A stretch of DNA of 64,000 bases from Bordetella parapertussis (GCA_945866125.1 CAMBFZ010000014.1:36550-100549), one strand, 5' to 3'. Counted from the first letter of the stretch, positions 1-8,069 are shown. Numbers and translations are program-made. Notes: generated by a model from the sequence alone, not told the origin.

Positions 1-10
1 ACGGAGCATC

Positions 11-1360
11 ATGACAAGACATTATTTCGGCACCGACGGTATCCGGGGGCGGGTGGGCACGATGCCGATCACACCGGATTTCGTTATGCGTCTGGGCTAT
101 GCTGCCGGCAAGGTACTTGCGCAGGCTGAGGTCGTCGGATCTGGCGCCAACAGACCAACGGTATTGATCGGCAAAGACACCCGCATCTCTGGCTACATGC
201 TAGAAGCAGCGCTGGAAGCTGGCTTCGCAGCCGCTGGCGTTGACGTGATGCTGGCAGGCCCCGTACCTACGCCGGCTGTGGCTTACCTGACCCGTGCGTT
301 GCGCCTGTCTGCCGGGGTGGTGATCTCGGCGTCGCACAATCCCTATCAGGACAATGGGATCAAGTTTTTTTCTGCACAAGGTAACAAACTGCCGGACGCC
401 GTGGAGTTGGCGATCGAGGCTGAGTTGGTCCACCCGATGGCCTGCGTGCCCTCAGAAAAACTGGGCCGGGCGCGGCGTCTTGATGATGCGCGCGGGCGCT
501 ATATTGAATTTTGCAAGAGTACCTTTCCGACCGAGTTGGACTTACGCGGCGTCAAGCTTGTTATTGATTGCGCGCACGGCGCGGCGTACCACATTGCCCC
601 GGATGTGTTTCATGAACTCGGCGCTGAAGTCATTGCCATTGGCAACCAGCCTAACGGATTTAACATTAACGACAAGCATGGTGCGACAGCGCCGGCGTCG
701 TTGGTCGAGGCCGTAAAGGCGCACGGTGCCGACTTAGGCATTGCGCTGGATGGTGACGCCGACCGTTTGCTGATGGTGGATGCAAGTGGCCGGATTTATA
801 ACGGCGATGAGCTGTTATACCTAATGGTGAAAGACCGTCTTGCCAACGGTGGCGTGGCCGGGGTCGTTGGTACCTTGATGACCAATATGGCAGTGGAGAC
901 GGCATTCAAATCGATGGGCGTGGGCTTTGTGCGGGCCAAAGTGGGGGACCGTTATGTGCTCGAAGTTTTACAAGAACGCGGCTGGCTGATGGGCGGCGAG
1001 GGCTCGGGTCATTTACTGTTTCTGGACAAGCACACCACGGGCGATGGCATCGTTTCGGCCTTGCAGGTTTTGTCTGCGCTACAACGGCGGGGGCAGACTT
1101 TGGCACAAAGCACAGCCGACATGACGATGTGGCCGCAGACCCTTATTAATGTCGCCGTACAGCCGGGCTATGACTGGCAGAAAAGTACGGCTTTGATGGC
1201 GGAGAAAGAACGAGCGGAGGCTAAGTTGGTAGGGGCAGGACGGGTGCTGATCCGCGCCTCTGGAACGGAGCCGTTGATCCGGGTAATGGTCGAAGCACGG
1301 GATGCGCAGCTTGCGCATAGCGTGGCGACGCGTCTGGCAGCGGTGATTGAACCTGCGTGA
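11..1360 (+). CDS. glmM: Phosphoglucosamine mutase GlmM
   Basis: Converts glucosamine-6-phosphate to glucosamine-1-phosphate in the cytoplasm, feeding UDP-GlcNAc for peptidoglycan and LPS. The 449 residues match the family length and show all four hallmark loops of alpha-D-phosphohexomutases: SASHNP with the catalytic phosphoserine Ser108, the metal loop DGDADR near residue 247, the sugar loop GEGSGH near 329 and the C-terminal phosphate-binding RASGTEPLIRV near 415. The ATG is preceded by GGAG at 3-6. The window opens just before the gene, so its upstream partners (ftsH-folP in many relatives) are not visible. Downstream lies tRNA-Pro with its own promoter, so glmM is probably the last gene of its transcript. 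Confidence 0.97.
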   Translation: MTRHYFGTDGIRGRVGTMPITPDFVMRLGYAAGKVLAQAEVVGSGANRPTVLIGKDTRISGYMLEAALEAGFAAAGVDVMLAGPVPTPAVAYLTRALRLSAGVVISASHNPYQDNGIKFFSAQGNKLPDAVELAIEAELVHPMACVPSEKLGRARRLDDARGRYIEFCKSTFPTELDLRGVKLVIDCAHGAAYHIAPDVFHELGAEVIAIGNQPNGFNINDKHGATAPASLVEAVKAHGADLGIALDGDADRLLMVDASGRIYNGDELLYLMVKDRLANGGVAGVVGTLMTNMAVETAFKSMGVGFVRAKVGDRYVLEVLQERGWLMGGEGSGHLLFLDKHTTGDGIVSALQVLSALQRRGQTLAQSTADMTMWPQTLINVAVQPGYDWQKSTALMAEKERAEAKLVGAGRVLIRASGTEPLIRVMVEARDAQLAHSVATRLAAVIEPA

Positions 1361-1389
1361 TAAAGGATGGCGCTTGATGCAGCAAAATT

Positions 1390-1419
1390 TTGTGACGGCT
1401 GCTTTGCTTGAGGTATAAT
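1390..1419 (+). promoter_or_regulatory. Promoter of tRNA-Pro
   Basis: TTGTGA at 1390-1395 and a perfect TATAAT at 1414-1419 with an 18-bp spacer. The tRNA starts 10 bases after the -10 box. Confidence 0.65.
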
Positions 1420-1428
1420 TGCCGACTT

Positions 1429-1505
1429 CGGAGTGTGGCGCAGCCCGGTAGCGCACCTGGTTTGGGACCAGGGGGTCCAAGGTTCGAATCCTTGTACTCC
1501 GACCA
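1429..1505 (+). tRNA. tRNA-Pro (TGG)
   Basis: A 77-nt cloverleaf. Acceptor strands CGGAGTG and TACTCCG pair (one G-T), the anticodon loop is TTTGGGA with anticodon TGG, the T loop contains GTTCGAATC, and the 3' CCA is encoded. Confidence 0.96.
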
Positions 1506-1512
1506 ATAAAAA

Positions 1513-1540
1513 AACGGGTTGTCATTGACAACCCGTTTTT
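1513..1540 (+). terminator. Rho-independent terminator after tRNA-Pro
   Basis: A nearly perfect palindrome, AACGGGTTGTCA then TGACAACCCGTT, followed by a T run at 1536-1540. It ends the tRNA-Pro transcript before tRNA-Arg. Confidence 0.85.
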
Positions 1541-1580
1541 CATTTTGCAAACTCTTCTTGTACCTCTCCAACTTCCCGCA

Positions 1581-1657
1581 CTGCCCATAGCTCAGATGGA
1601 TAGAGCAACGGCCTTCTAAGCCGTAGGTCACAGGTTCGACTCCTGTTGGGCAGGCCA
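1581..1657 (+). tRNA. tRNA-Arg (TCT)
   Basis: A 77-nt cloverleaf with perfectly paired acceptor strands CTGCCCA and TGGGCAG, anticodon loop CTTCTAA (anticodon TCT), T loop TTCGACT and an encoded CCA. It sits at the left border of the low-GC RTX/IS segment. tRNA 3' ends are common integration sites, but I see no second copy of its 3' end in the window. Confidence 0.96.
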
Positions 1658-1974
1658 ATCTTTTTTCTCAGGCTTTTAGATTGTGGACTGTGACGATGGT
1701 GCGGAAAAGTGCACCTGCTTGTTTACACCCTTGAAGTTTGGGGATGCTCCACCGCACGGAATCCTCTGGATTATTCAGCAACTGCGAGCAGTCTAGTGAC
1801 GGGGCGGTTGACATTTTTCTGAACATCTAACAAAATCGACAAGAGTGTTAAGATCCAAGGACGTTTCGGTGACGCGGTTAATTTAACCTAGCCTGAATCT
1901 GCCACACGGCCAATAGGAAGCGGTGTGAATTTGCCGCATCACGAACGGATTCTCCTCAGGCTGGACACAATTGC
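1658..1974. other. Intergenic stretch before the RTX gene
   Basis: No convincing gene is seen here. It holds a promoter candidate (1808-1836), two direct 11-mers GAATCTGCCAC (1895-1905) and GAATTTGCCGC (1927-1937) spaced 32 bp apart, and a 7-bp inverted repeat AGCCTGA (1890-1896) / TCAGGCT (1956-1962). The repeats could be regulator sites or the remains of a mobile-element end. Confidence 0.4.
1808..1836 (+). promoter_or_regulatory. Candidate promoter of the RTX gene
   Basis: A perfect TTGACA at 1808-1813, a 17-bp spacer and CAAAAT at 1831-1836 (4/6 to TATAAT). It would give a leader of about 130 nt or more before the RTX reading frame. Confidence 0.45.
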
Positions 1975-4230
1975 TTGCGTAGAGCTTATTTTTACCGGAC
2001 TTCTAGTCCTGCCCGAGATTGCTTGAGTCGTAAGCTCGAACAGCTGCACGTGGAAGAACAGAAAGGTGAAGCCGTGGTTTTCTCATTGACCTCCGAAAAA
2101 CGCACATCCTCTACGCAGTCTGAAAAATCCTCGTCAGAGGATTTTTCAAGAGGTTTCGAAGCGTGGCTAACCGCTAATCCTTCTTGGCTGGAAGATAACG
2201 AATTCGGGGGGCTGCAGCTGCAAGTCATTACCTCCAGTACGACATTTCCGGATCTGGAATTCTCCAACCCTGGAAAGGCAAGAGGTTTTGATTACTGGTA
2301 CCAGAATATTGCCAAGCTGGCTGATGACCTAGCGGCGCCAAGCGCATCGTTAGTCGGGGATCCAGCAGCAAGTGAACCGGCCAACGGTGGGATCGATCCT
2401 GTCCCAAGCGACTTTGTGCCTGCCCGATGTCTGCCTATCTATTGGGCAGAGGAAGTTTCCGACCCCGTGGATATTTTCGACGAGGCTGGCGTAAAAGTGG
2501 GCTACAAAATCGTTGTCACAGGTGCAGGGTACACCACAATGAATACCTACGACATTGACGGTGTAATGACTGCGACCGACTACCAAAGTGTTTATGGAGA
2601 TTGGTCACGAACTAATTACGAAACTATATCTTATGAAAATGTCGGCTCACTGATCCGCGCCACAACCACTGGAAAGAGCGGATCATATACATGGACCTCA
2701 CTGGAGCTGCATGATTCAAATAATAATTTGATTGAGTCTAGTTTCAATAATAGTGATGGATACGCATCGTCCATAAAGCAGAGCTTTGACTCCGACAACA
2801 ACTTAATTGAATCTACTTATAAGTCGAGTGACGGTAGTACATCTCATACAACGCAAATTTTCCAAAAGGGTGCGGATGGCTCGCTCGAAAAAATTATTAT
2901 TTCGAGCGAGGGTTCAGGAGCTGGATATCAGTACTCATCGTATTCTGAGTACGACGCTTCTTGGAATTTATTGAATTCAGAATATAACGATGGAAATGGT
3001 TACCGCTCAACTACCGCGAGGGCTGCATTCGTGGATGAGAGCGGTATCGTGCAAGGCTATTCTATTATCTCTGAGGGCAGTGGCTCTAACGGCTACTGGT
3101 ATACATCCACGGAGATGCTGGACACAGGCGGAAACCTTATCGCTAACAGCTATCAGGACTCCTCCGGATACTTCTCAAAAAGAACCTCAGAAAGACAAGT
3201 TGATTCGTATTGGGGCGAAGTAATTATCGTAACGGATGTCTCTGGCTCAGGCAGCGAATATGTGACGATCACTTACAATTCAGTCGCAAAATACACCCTT
3301 GACTGGAGGGGAATCGAGTCTGAGCACACTGACTCATACGGCAATGGCGGCAATCTTACAACGACCATTAAGGTCAGTGCCACTGGCGAAAAGATTTATG
3401 CGCAGACTTATCAATACAAATACTCTGATGGTGCGACAACGGAGTGGACCACTGAGTATAACGACCAGTGGTGGCCTCTATTAGATGGCAAGCCTGTCGA
3501 GATACTCCCCGTTCTGTATAAGCAGCCAACAGATGCGGAGTTTCCCGAACCAGAGATCGTACCGACATTAGAAAGGACGGCTACTGAGGAATTTAAAATG
3601 CAGACTACATCTGCATCAGACATTGTCTCGGAACAAGTTGTAATGGGTATTTCGGGAAAGAGCGATAAGCTCATTGGCAGTGACGAAGATGATGTCTTCA
3701 TGGTGAACGACAGTACCGACAGAATCGTCGTTGGTCAAATCGGCAGTTCGGATTCTGTGATGTCTGAGAAATTCAGTCTTAACCTCACAGGAAAAAAGTG
3801 GAAGGACATCGAAAATGCCATGCTGGTCGGCTCAGCTGATTTGAATCTAAATGGTGATGCAGGGGCCAACACGCTGTCCGGTAATGGTGGTGATAACGTC
3901 ATAAGAGGTGGTGCTGGAATCGACACCTTGTTCGGTGGTGGGGGTGAGGATGTATTTGTTATCTCTCGAGAGAGTAAGACTTTCGACGAGGTGATCGATT
4001 TTCACTCTGGCGAAGACAAGATCGGGCTGTCAGGTCGGATTTTCAGATCTCTGTTCGGCAAGGATCAGCAGTTAAAAGAGGGCGTAATTGGCGAAAAACT
4101 GATCGTCGATGAAGAGGGGGTGCTTTGGTTTGACGCTGATGGCGCAGGCAGAAAGGCCGCATTCGAAATCGCTGTTATAGGCGTTCAAGACGGCTTGGGT
4201 CGGGAAGATTTTTGTACATGGCCTGAGTAG
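1975..4230 (+). CDS. RTX-type calcium-binding secreted protein with internal repeats
   Basis: An orphan repeat protein of up to 751 residues with no recognisable enzymatic domain. From about residue 243 there are at least four imperfect repeats (near 243, 269, 323 and 379) of the pattern D-x-x-x-N-L-I-x-S-x-Y-x-x-S-x-G-Y, rich in Ser, Tyr, Asn and Gly. Near residues 560-590 a degenerate RTX unit (SDEDDVFMVNDSTDRIV) appears. Residues 623-665 hold Gly/Asp nonapeptides such as GGAGIDTLF and GGGGEDVFV, followed by a serralysin-like cap (DEVIDFHSGEDKIGLSG). RTX blocks near the C-terminus normally accompany type I secretion, and there is no N-terminal signal peptide. No ABC exporter, membrane-fusion protein or acyltransferase gene is in the window, so export must use a distant system. 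The start is uncertain: TTG 1975 opens the frame, while GTG 2074 has a better upstream match (AGGTGA at 2064-2069). GC is visibly lower than in the neighbours, suggesting transfer. Confidence 0.8.
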   Translation: MRRAYFYRTSSPARDCLSRKLEQLHVEEQKGEAVVFSLTSEKRTSSTQSEKSSSEDFSRGFEAWLTANPSWLEDNEFGGLQLQVITSSTTFPDLEFSNPGKARGFDYWYQNIAKLADDLAAPSASLVGDPAASEPANGGIDPVPSDFVPARCLPIYWAEEVSDPVDIFDEAGVKVGYKIVVTGAGYTTMNTYDIDGVMTATDYQSVYGDWSRTNYETISYENVGSLIRATTTGKSGSYTWTSLELHDSNNNLIESSFNNSDGYASSIKQSFDSDNNLIESTYKSSDGSTSHTTQIFQKGADGSLEKIIISSEGSGAGYQYSSYSEYDASWNLLNSEYNDGNGYRSTTARAAFVDESGIVQGYSIISEGSGSNGYWYTSTEMLDTGGNLIANSYQDSSGYFSKRTSERQVDSYWGEVIIVTDVSGSGSEYVTITYNSVAKYTLDWRGIESEHTDSYGNGGNLTTTIKVSATGEKIYAQTYQYKYSDGATTEWTTEYNDQWWPLLDGKPVEILPVLYKQPTDAEFPEPEIVPTLERTATEEFKMQTTSASDIVSEQVVMGISGKSDKLIGSDEDDVFMVNDSTDRIVVGQIGSSDSVMSEKFSLNLTGKKWKDIENAMLVGSADLNLNGDAGANTLSGNGGDNVIRGGAGIDTLFGGGGEDVFVISRESKTFDEVIDFHSGEDKIGLSGRIFRSLFGKDQQLKEGVIGEKLIVDEEGVLWFDADGAGRKAAFEIAVIGVQDGLGREDFCTWPE

Positions 4231-4316
4231 TTTTGTGGGCCGGTGGCATACGGCAGTAATCTCCTAGCATCAGTTGATGTCATTTAAAACGTTATATAAA
4301 CTGAAATAATCGCGAC

Positions 4317-4362
4317 TTGATCTGACAGTTACCCGATTTGATCGATGTGGCTGTCAGATCAA
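4317..4362. repeat. 12-bp inverted repeat at the IS remnant edge
   Basis: TTGATCTGACAG at 4317-4328 is perfectly complementary to CTGTCAGATCAA at 4351-4362, with a 22-bp loop. It lies just beyond the stop codon of the transposase remnant. It may be the terminal inverted repeat of that element, doubled, or its terminator-like end. Confidence 0.6.
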
Positions 4363-4364
4363 AT

Positions 4365-4514
4365 TCAGTTATTCAATGTGGTGACTTTATCGTGCCACGC
4401 TTCCTTCCCGTTAATCAGTGTTTGCATCGGTGTGCGCCCGCAGCACATCTTCCCCTGATGCGTGCGTTCGAAGTTGTATTCGTGTAGCCAGTCATCCAGA
4501 TCCCGCTGTAAGGG
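4365..4514 (-). pseudogene. 3' remnant of an IS481-like transposase
   Basis: The minus-strand reading LQRDLDDWLHEYNFERTHQG, followed by KMCCGRTPMQTLINGK, matches what I know as the C-terminal end of IS481-family DDE transposases. About 48 residues remain, from near 4511 to the stop at 4365. The catalytic DDE core and the helix-turn-helix domain are missing, and the open frame continues upstream (to 4673) into unrelated sequence. It is a truncated, non-functional element between the RTX gene and psd, and may mark the breakpoint through which the RTX segment arrived or neighbouring genes were lost. Confidence 0.8.
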
Positions 4515-4684
4515 ATGAGGCGAATCCGGCCTGGTTAGAGTAGGCACGTTCGTTTGTGGTTGGCTGCTTGAGGCGGCGCGCCTGATATCATCTGCCGGCT
4601 TGAGCAGGTACAATTCGTTACTTTTTCCCAAGCCGCGCAAGCGCGCTCGGGTATTCCCCAAGAACATTGGCATTGGAGCCGTTT

Positions 4685-5323
4685 TTGAACCCTTATCCTC
4701 ACCCCATCATTGCCCGCGAAGGCTGGCCTTTTCTCGGTTTGGCCCTCGTTGCTGCGCTGTTAGCCAGCCAGTTTCTGGGCTGGTGGTCGATACCGTTCTG
4801 GATCATCGCGCTGTTTGTGCTGCAGTTTTTTCGCGACCCGGCCCGTGTGATCCCACAAGACCCGAACGCGGTACTGTCACCGGCTGATGGCCGTATCGTT
4901 GTGGTCGGCAAAGCGCACGACCCTTATGCGAATCGGGAAGCGTTGAAAATCAGCGTGTTCATGAATGTATTTAATGTGCATTCCAACCGTGCACCGGTCG
5001 ATGGCAAAATTGAAAAGGTCGACTATTTCCCGGGTCAATTTGTGAATGCAGACCTGGATAAGGCTTCCACCGAAAACGAGCGTAATGCGCTCGTCATCAC
5101 GGCTGCTAACGGAGCAACTGTCAGCTGTGTGCAAGTCGCTGGCCTGATTGCGCGCCGCATCTTGTGCTACGTCGACGCAGGCGATGTGTTGGCGCGCGGT
5201 CAGCGTTATGGCTTTATTCGGTTTGGTTCGCGGGTGGATGTCTATTTGCCGCTCTCAGCTCAGCCTAAAGTGGCCGTTGGCGACAAAGTGTCAGCAACTG
5301 AGACGGTGCTGGCGCAATTCTGA
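4685..5323 (+). CDS. psd: Phosphatidylserine decarboxylase proenzyme (short form)
   Basis: Decarboxylates phosphatidylserine to phosphatidylethanolamine at the inner membrane, the step after PssA. The protein has a hydrophobic N-terminal segment (about residues 16-46) and the self-cleavage site Gly181-Ser182 in RFGSRVDVYLP, where the serine becomes the pyruvoyl cofactor. I place the start at TTG 4685 rather than at the further-upstream TTG 4667. GGAG at 4675-4678 lies 6 nt before 4685, and the resulting N-terminus (MNPYPHPIIAREGWPFL) matches the usual beginning of this family at 212 residues. It lies 36 bp before pssA. In many Burkholderiales ilvC precedes psd; here an IS remnant does. Confidence 0.94.
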   Translation: MNPYPHPIIAREGWPFLGLALVAALLASQFLGWWSIPFWIIALFVLQFFRDPARVIPQDPNAVLSPADGRIVVVGKAHDPYANREALKISVFMNVFNVHSNRAPVDGKIEKVDYFPGQFVNADLDKASTENERNALVITAANGATVSCVQVAGLIARRILCYVDAGDVLARGQRYGFIRFGSRVDVYLPLSAQPKVAVGDKVSATETVLAQF

Positions 5324-5359
5324 TCCGCCGCGTGGGCATCGTCGGTTACCATAAGCGTT

Positions 5360-6232
5360 ATGTCAATTTTCAGCAGCCGTAAATCTAAGGCCAAAGCAGG
5401 CCATCCCAAGCTTTCGCGGTTGCATAAGCTTGCTCTGCGTCGTGCTGGGCTAGCCGAAGGCGCCGACGCGCTGCCCCCACCGGTGCGCAGCAGGGGCATC
5501 TATTTGCTGCCCAATGCATTTACGACGGCGGCCTTATTCTGCGGCTTTTATGCCATCGTGATGGCGATGAACATGCAGTTCTCCAATGCCGCCGTGGCCA
5601 TCTTTGCGGCAATGGTGCTCGATGCTGTCGACGGCCGGGTGGCGAGGCTGACGAATACCCAAAGTGAATTCGGTGCGCAGTACGATAGCTTGTCGGACAT
5701 GGTGTCATTTGGCGCGGCGCCGGCGTTGATTGTGTATGAATGGTCGTTGCGCGGCATGGGCAAGCTCGGTTGGCTGGCGGCGTTTGTTTACTGCGCGGGT
5801 GCGGCGTTGCGATTGGCGCGTTTTAACACCAACATCGCTGTTGTCGATAAGCGGTTTTTCCAGGGTCTGCCTAGCCCAGCTGCGGCGGCGCTGGTGGCGG
5901 GCTTTATCTGGCTGATGGATGACTTGCGGATTGCGGGTGCGGATTTTCTCTGGCTGTCCTGGAGTATTACGCTCTATGCGGGCCTGACCATGGTCACTAA
6001 TGTGCCGTTTTATAGTTTCAAGGATGTGAATTTCCGCAAGTCGGTGCCGTTCATTGCGATTTTTTTGATCGTGTTGATTTTTGTGGCGGTCTCGAGTGAC
6101 CCGCCAAAAGTTTTGTTTGGCTTGTTTGTGGTGTATGGACTATCCGGCTACGCGGTGTTTTTCTGGCGCTGGTTTAAGGGCCGACCGGTCAGTATCGTGC
6201 AGACCAGCGATGACCCCGGCGAGGATAAATAG
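5360..6232 (+). CDS. pssA: CDP-diacylglycerol--serine O-phosphatidyltransferase
   Basis: Makes phosphatidylserine from CDP-diacylglycerol and L-serine, supplying the Psd substrate. It is a 290-residue polytopic inner-membrane protein of the CDP-alcohol phosphotransferase family. The signature D-G-x2-A-R-x8-G-x3-D-x3-D is complete: Asp91, Gly92, Ala95, Arg96, Gly105, Asp109, Asp113. A charged N-terminal tail of about 40 residues, rich in Lys and Arg, precedes the first membrane helix. It follows psd by 36 bp, so the two are probably co-transcribed. A weak or absent Shine-Dalgarno before the ATG fits translational coupling only loosely. Confidence 0.95.
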   Translation: MSIFSSRKSKAKAGHPKLSRLHKLALRRAGLAEGADALPPPVRSRGIYLLPNAFTTAALFCGFYAIVMAMNMQFSNAAVAIFAAMVLDAVDGRVARLTNTQSEFGAQYDSLSDMVSFGAAPALIVYEWSLRGMGKLGWLAAFVYCAGAALRLARFNTNIAVVDKRFFQGLPSPAAAALVAGFIWLMDDLRIAGADFLWLSWSITLYAGLTMVTNVPFYSFKDVNFRKSVPFIAIFLIVLIFVAVSSDPPKVLFGLFVVYGLSGYAVFFWRWFKGRPVSIVQTSDDPGEDK

Positions 6233-6261
6233 GCGGCCCAGCCGGCGGAGCGGGGCGCTGG

Positions 6262-6290
6262 TTGCGCAATTTGCCAATTCCGCTTATGCT
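6262..6290 (+). promoter_or_regulatory. Candidate promoter of the leuA leader
   Basis: TTGCGC at 6262-6267, a 17-bp spacer and TATGCT at 6285-6290 (4/6). The predicted start of transcription, about 7 bases downstream at 6297, falls at the ATG of the leader ORF at 6298. Confidence 0.4.
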
Positions 6291-6297
6291 TTGCCTC

Positions 6298-6378
6298 ATG
6301 TCAAGTGCTTCTTTCTCTCTCGCTCATGCATGTCGTGGCAGCCTCCCCGGCCTGCTAATGCTGTATCTACTGCGCTAA
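6298..6378 (+). CDS. leuL: leuA leader peptide (leucine attenuator), 26 residues
   Basis: A short ORF that ends 113 bp before leuA. It has 26 codons with seven leucines, five of them within the last eight residues (LLMLYLLR), using CTG and the rarer CTA. A run of the pathway's end-product amino acid just before the stop codon of a small leader ORF is the hallmark of ribosome-mediated attenuation, as in enterobacterial leuL. The stop sits in a small hairpin TGCGC-TAAC-GCGCA (6371-6384). CCGGCCT at 6347-6353 can pair with GGGCCGG at 6438-6444, and TTGCC at 6411-6415 with GGCAA at 6433-6437, so alternative folds are possible. No U-run follows, so a classical intrinsic terminator is not evident. 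No Shine-Dalgarno is seen, which fits a leaderless start. Confidence 0.65.
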   Translation: MSSASFSLAHACRGSLPGLLMLYLLR

Positions 6379-6491
6379 CGCGCAGACATCCCCTACCCCC
6401 AATTTGTGTTTTGCCTCGCTCATGCCCCAAACGGCAAGGGCCGGTAAAAAACTGTTTCGATCAGATATCGTCCCTACCTTAGGAGCCCAGC

Positions 6492-8036
6492 ATGGCCGAC
6501 TCAAACAAGCTCATCATTTTTGATACTACATTGCGCGACGGCGAGCAGTCGCCCGGTGCGTCGATGACACGCGAAGAAAAAATCCGTATTGCTCGCCAGC
6601 TTGAGCGGCTTAAGGTGGACGTTATCGAAGCCGGCTTTGCGGCATCCTCGCAGGGTGACTTTGAATCGATCAAGGCCATTGCCGGTACCATCAAGGAATC
6701 CATTGTCTGCTCGCTTTCACGCGCTAATGACCGTGATATTTCGCGCGCTGCCGAAGCCCTGGCACCAGCGGCCAGAAAGCGCATCCATACTTTTATTGCC
6801 ACGTCGCCTTTGCACATGGAGAAAAAGCTGCGCATGTCACCTGATCAGGTGCTTGAGCAAGCCAAACAGGCTGTGCGCTTTGCCCGTAAATTTACCGATG
6901 ACGTTGAGTTTAGTCCGGAAGACGGCAGCCGCTCGGAGATGGATTTTCTCTGCCGCGTGCTTGAGGCGGTCATTGATGAGGGCGCGACCACGATTAATTT
7001 TGCGGACACCGTCGGCTACGCGGTACCCGAGTTGTACGGCACTATGTTGAAGACCTTACGTGAGCGCATTCCTAACTCCGATAAAGCGGTTTGGTCAGTG
7101 CATTGTCATAACGACCTGGGCATGGCCGTGGCCAACTCACTCGCCGGTGTGATGATCGGCGGCGCGCGGCAAGTGGAATGCACCATTAACGGTTTGGGCG
7201 AGCGGGCCGGCAACACCGCGCTTGAAGAGATCGTAATGGCGGTGCGTACCCGCAAGGATCATTTCAATCTGCAGTTGGGGATTGACGCGACCCAGATCGT
7301 GCCGACCTCCAAGCTGGTGTCGCAGATTACTGGTTTTGCGGTCCAGCCTAACAAGGCGGTGGTCGGTGCGAATGCGTTTGCCCATGCGTCAGGTATCCAT
7401 CAGGATGGCATTCTCAAGGCCCGTGATACCTATGAAATCATGCGCGCCGAAGACGTGGGCTGGGCCGCTAATAAAATCGTGCTGGGCAAGCTGTCTGGGC
7501 GCAATGCGTTTAAGCAGCGGCTTGAAGAGCTCGGTATCAAGCTCGAATCGGAAGCTGAAGTCAATGCGGCGTTTACCCGTTTCAAAGAACTCGCCGACCG
7601 CAAATCCGAGATTTTTGATGAAGACATCATGGCCTTGGTGTCGGACGAGCAGCAGTCGCACGAAAAAGAGCATTACAACTTTGTGTCGCTCTCTCAGCAT
7701 TCTGAAACCGGCGAAAAGCCGTTTGCCAAAGTTACTTTTTCGATTGAGGGGCATGAGGTGACTTGTCAGGGGCAGGGTAACGGTCCGGTTGATGCGATCG
7801 TTAATGCCATTGAATCCCGCACTGAAAGTGGCGCGGAATTGCTGCTGTTTTCGGTCAATGCGATTACGACTGGTACCGAGTCGCAGGGCGAAGTGACGAT
7901 GCGTTTGTCGAAGGCGGGGCGGATTGTTAATGGCGTGGGGGCTGACCTCGACATCGTCGTGGCGTCTGCCAAGGCGTATTTGTCGGCGCTCAACAAGCTG
8001 CATTCAAAAATTGAAAAACTCAATCCGCAGCTGTAG
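6492..8036 (+). CDS. leuA: 2-isopropylmalate synthase
   Basis: First committed enzyme of leucine synthesis; condenses acetyl-CoA with 2-ketoisovalerate in the cytoplasm. The 514 residues are the usual length of the bacterial form. The N-terminal TIM-barrel begins with DTTLRDGEQSPG, contains HCHNDLGMAVANS (metal-binding His residues) and GLGERAGN, and the C-terminal third is the LeuA regulatory dimer domain through which leucine inhibits. AGGAG at 6481-6485 lies 6 nt before the ATG. Control is probably two-fold: allosteric, and by the leucine-rich leader at 6298-6378. A strong terminator follows the stop. Confidence 0.96.
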   Translation: MADSNKLIIFDTTLRDGEQSPGASMTREEKIRIARQLERLKVDVIEAGFAASSQGDFESIKAIAGTIKESIVCSLSRANDRDISRAAEALAPAARKRIHTFIATSPLHMEKKLRMSPDQVLEQAKQAVRFARKFTDDVEFSPEDGSRSEMDFLCRVLEAVIDEGATTINFADTVGYAVPELYGTMLKTLRERIPNSDKAVWSVHCHNDLGMAVANSLAGVMIGGARQVECTINGLGERAGNTALEEIVMAVRTRKDHFNLQLGIDATQIVPTSKLVSQITGFAVQPNKAVVGANAFAHASGIHQDGILKARDTYEIMRAEDVGWAANKIVLGKLSGRNAFKQRLEELGIKLESEAEVNAAFTRFKELADRKSEIFDEDIMALVSDEQQSHEKEHYNFVSLSQHSETGEKPFAKVTFSIEGHEVTCQGQGNGPVDAIVNAIESRTESGAELLLFSVNAITTGTESQGEVTMRLSKAGRIVNGVGADLDIVVASAKAYLSALNKLHSKIEKLNPQL

Positions 8037-8069
8037 CCCGAGCAGTCATCTAAGATCATTGCTATTTTA

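Noticed and set aside
1079..1658. Overlapping minus-strand ORFs across the end of glmM and the two tRNAs
   Set aside because: They read through tRNA genes and a terminator and contain frames often mis-annotated over tRNAs (for example RSTRIRTLDPLVPNQ).
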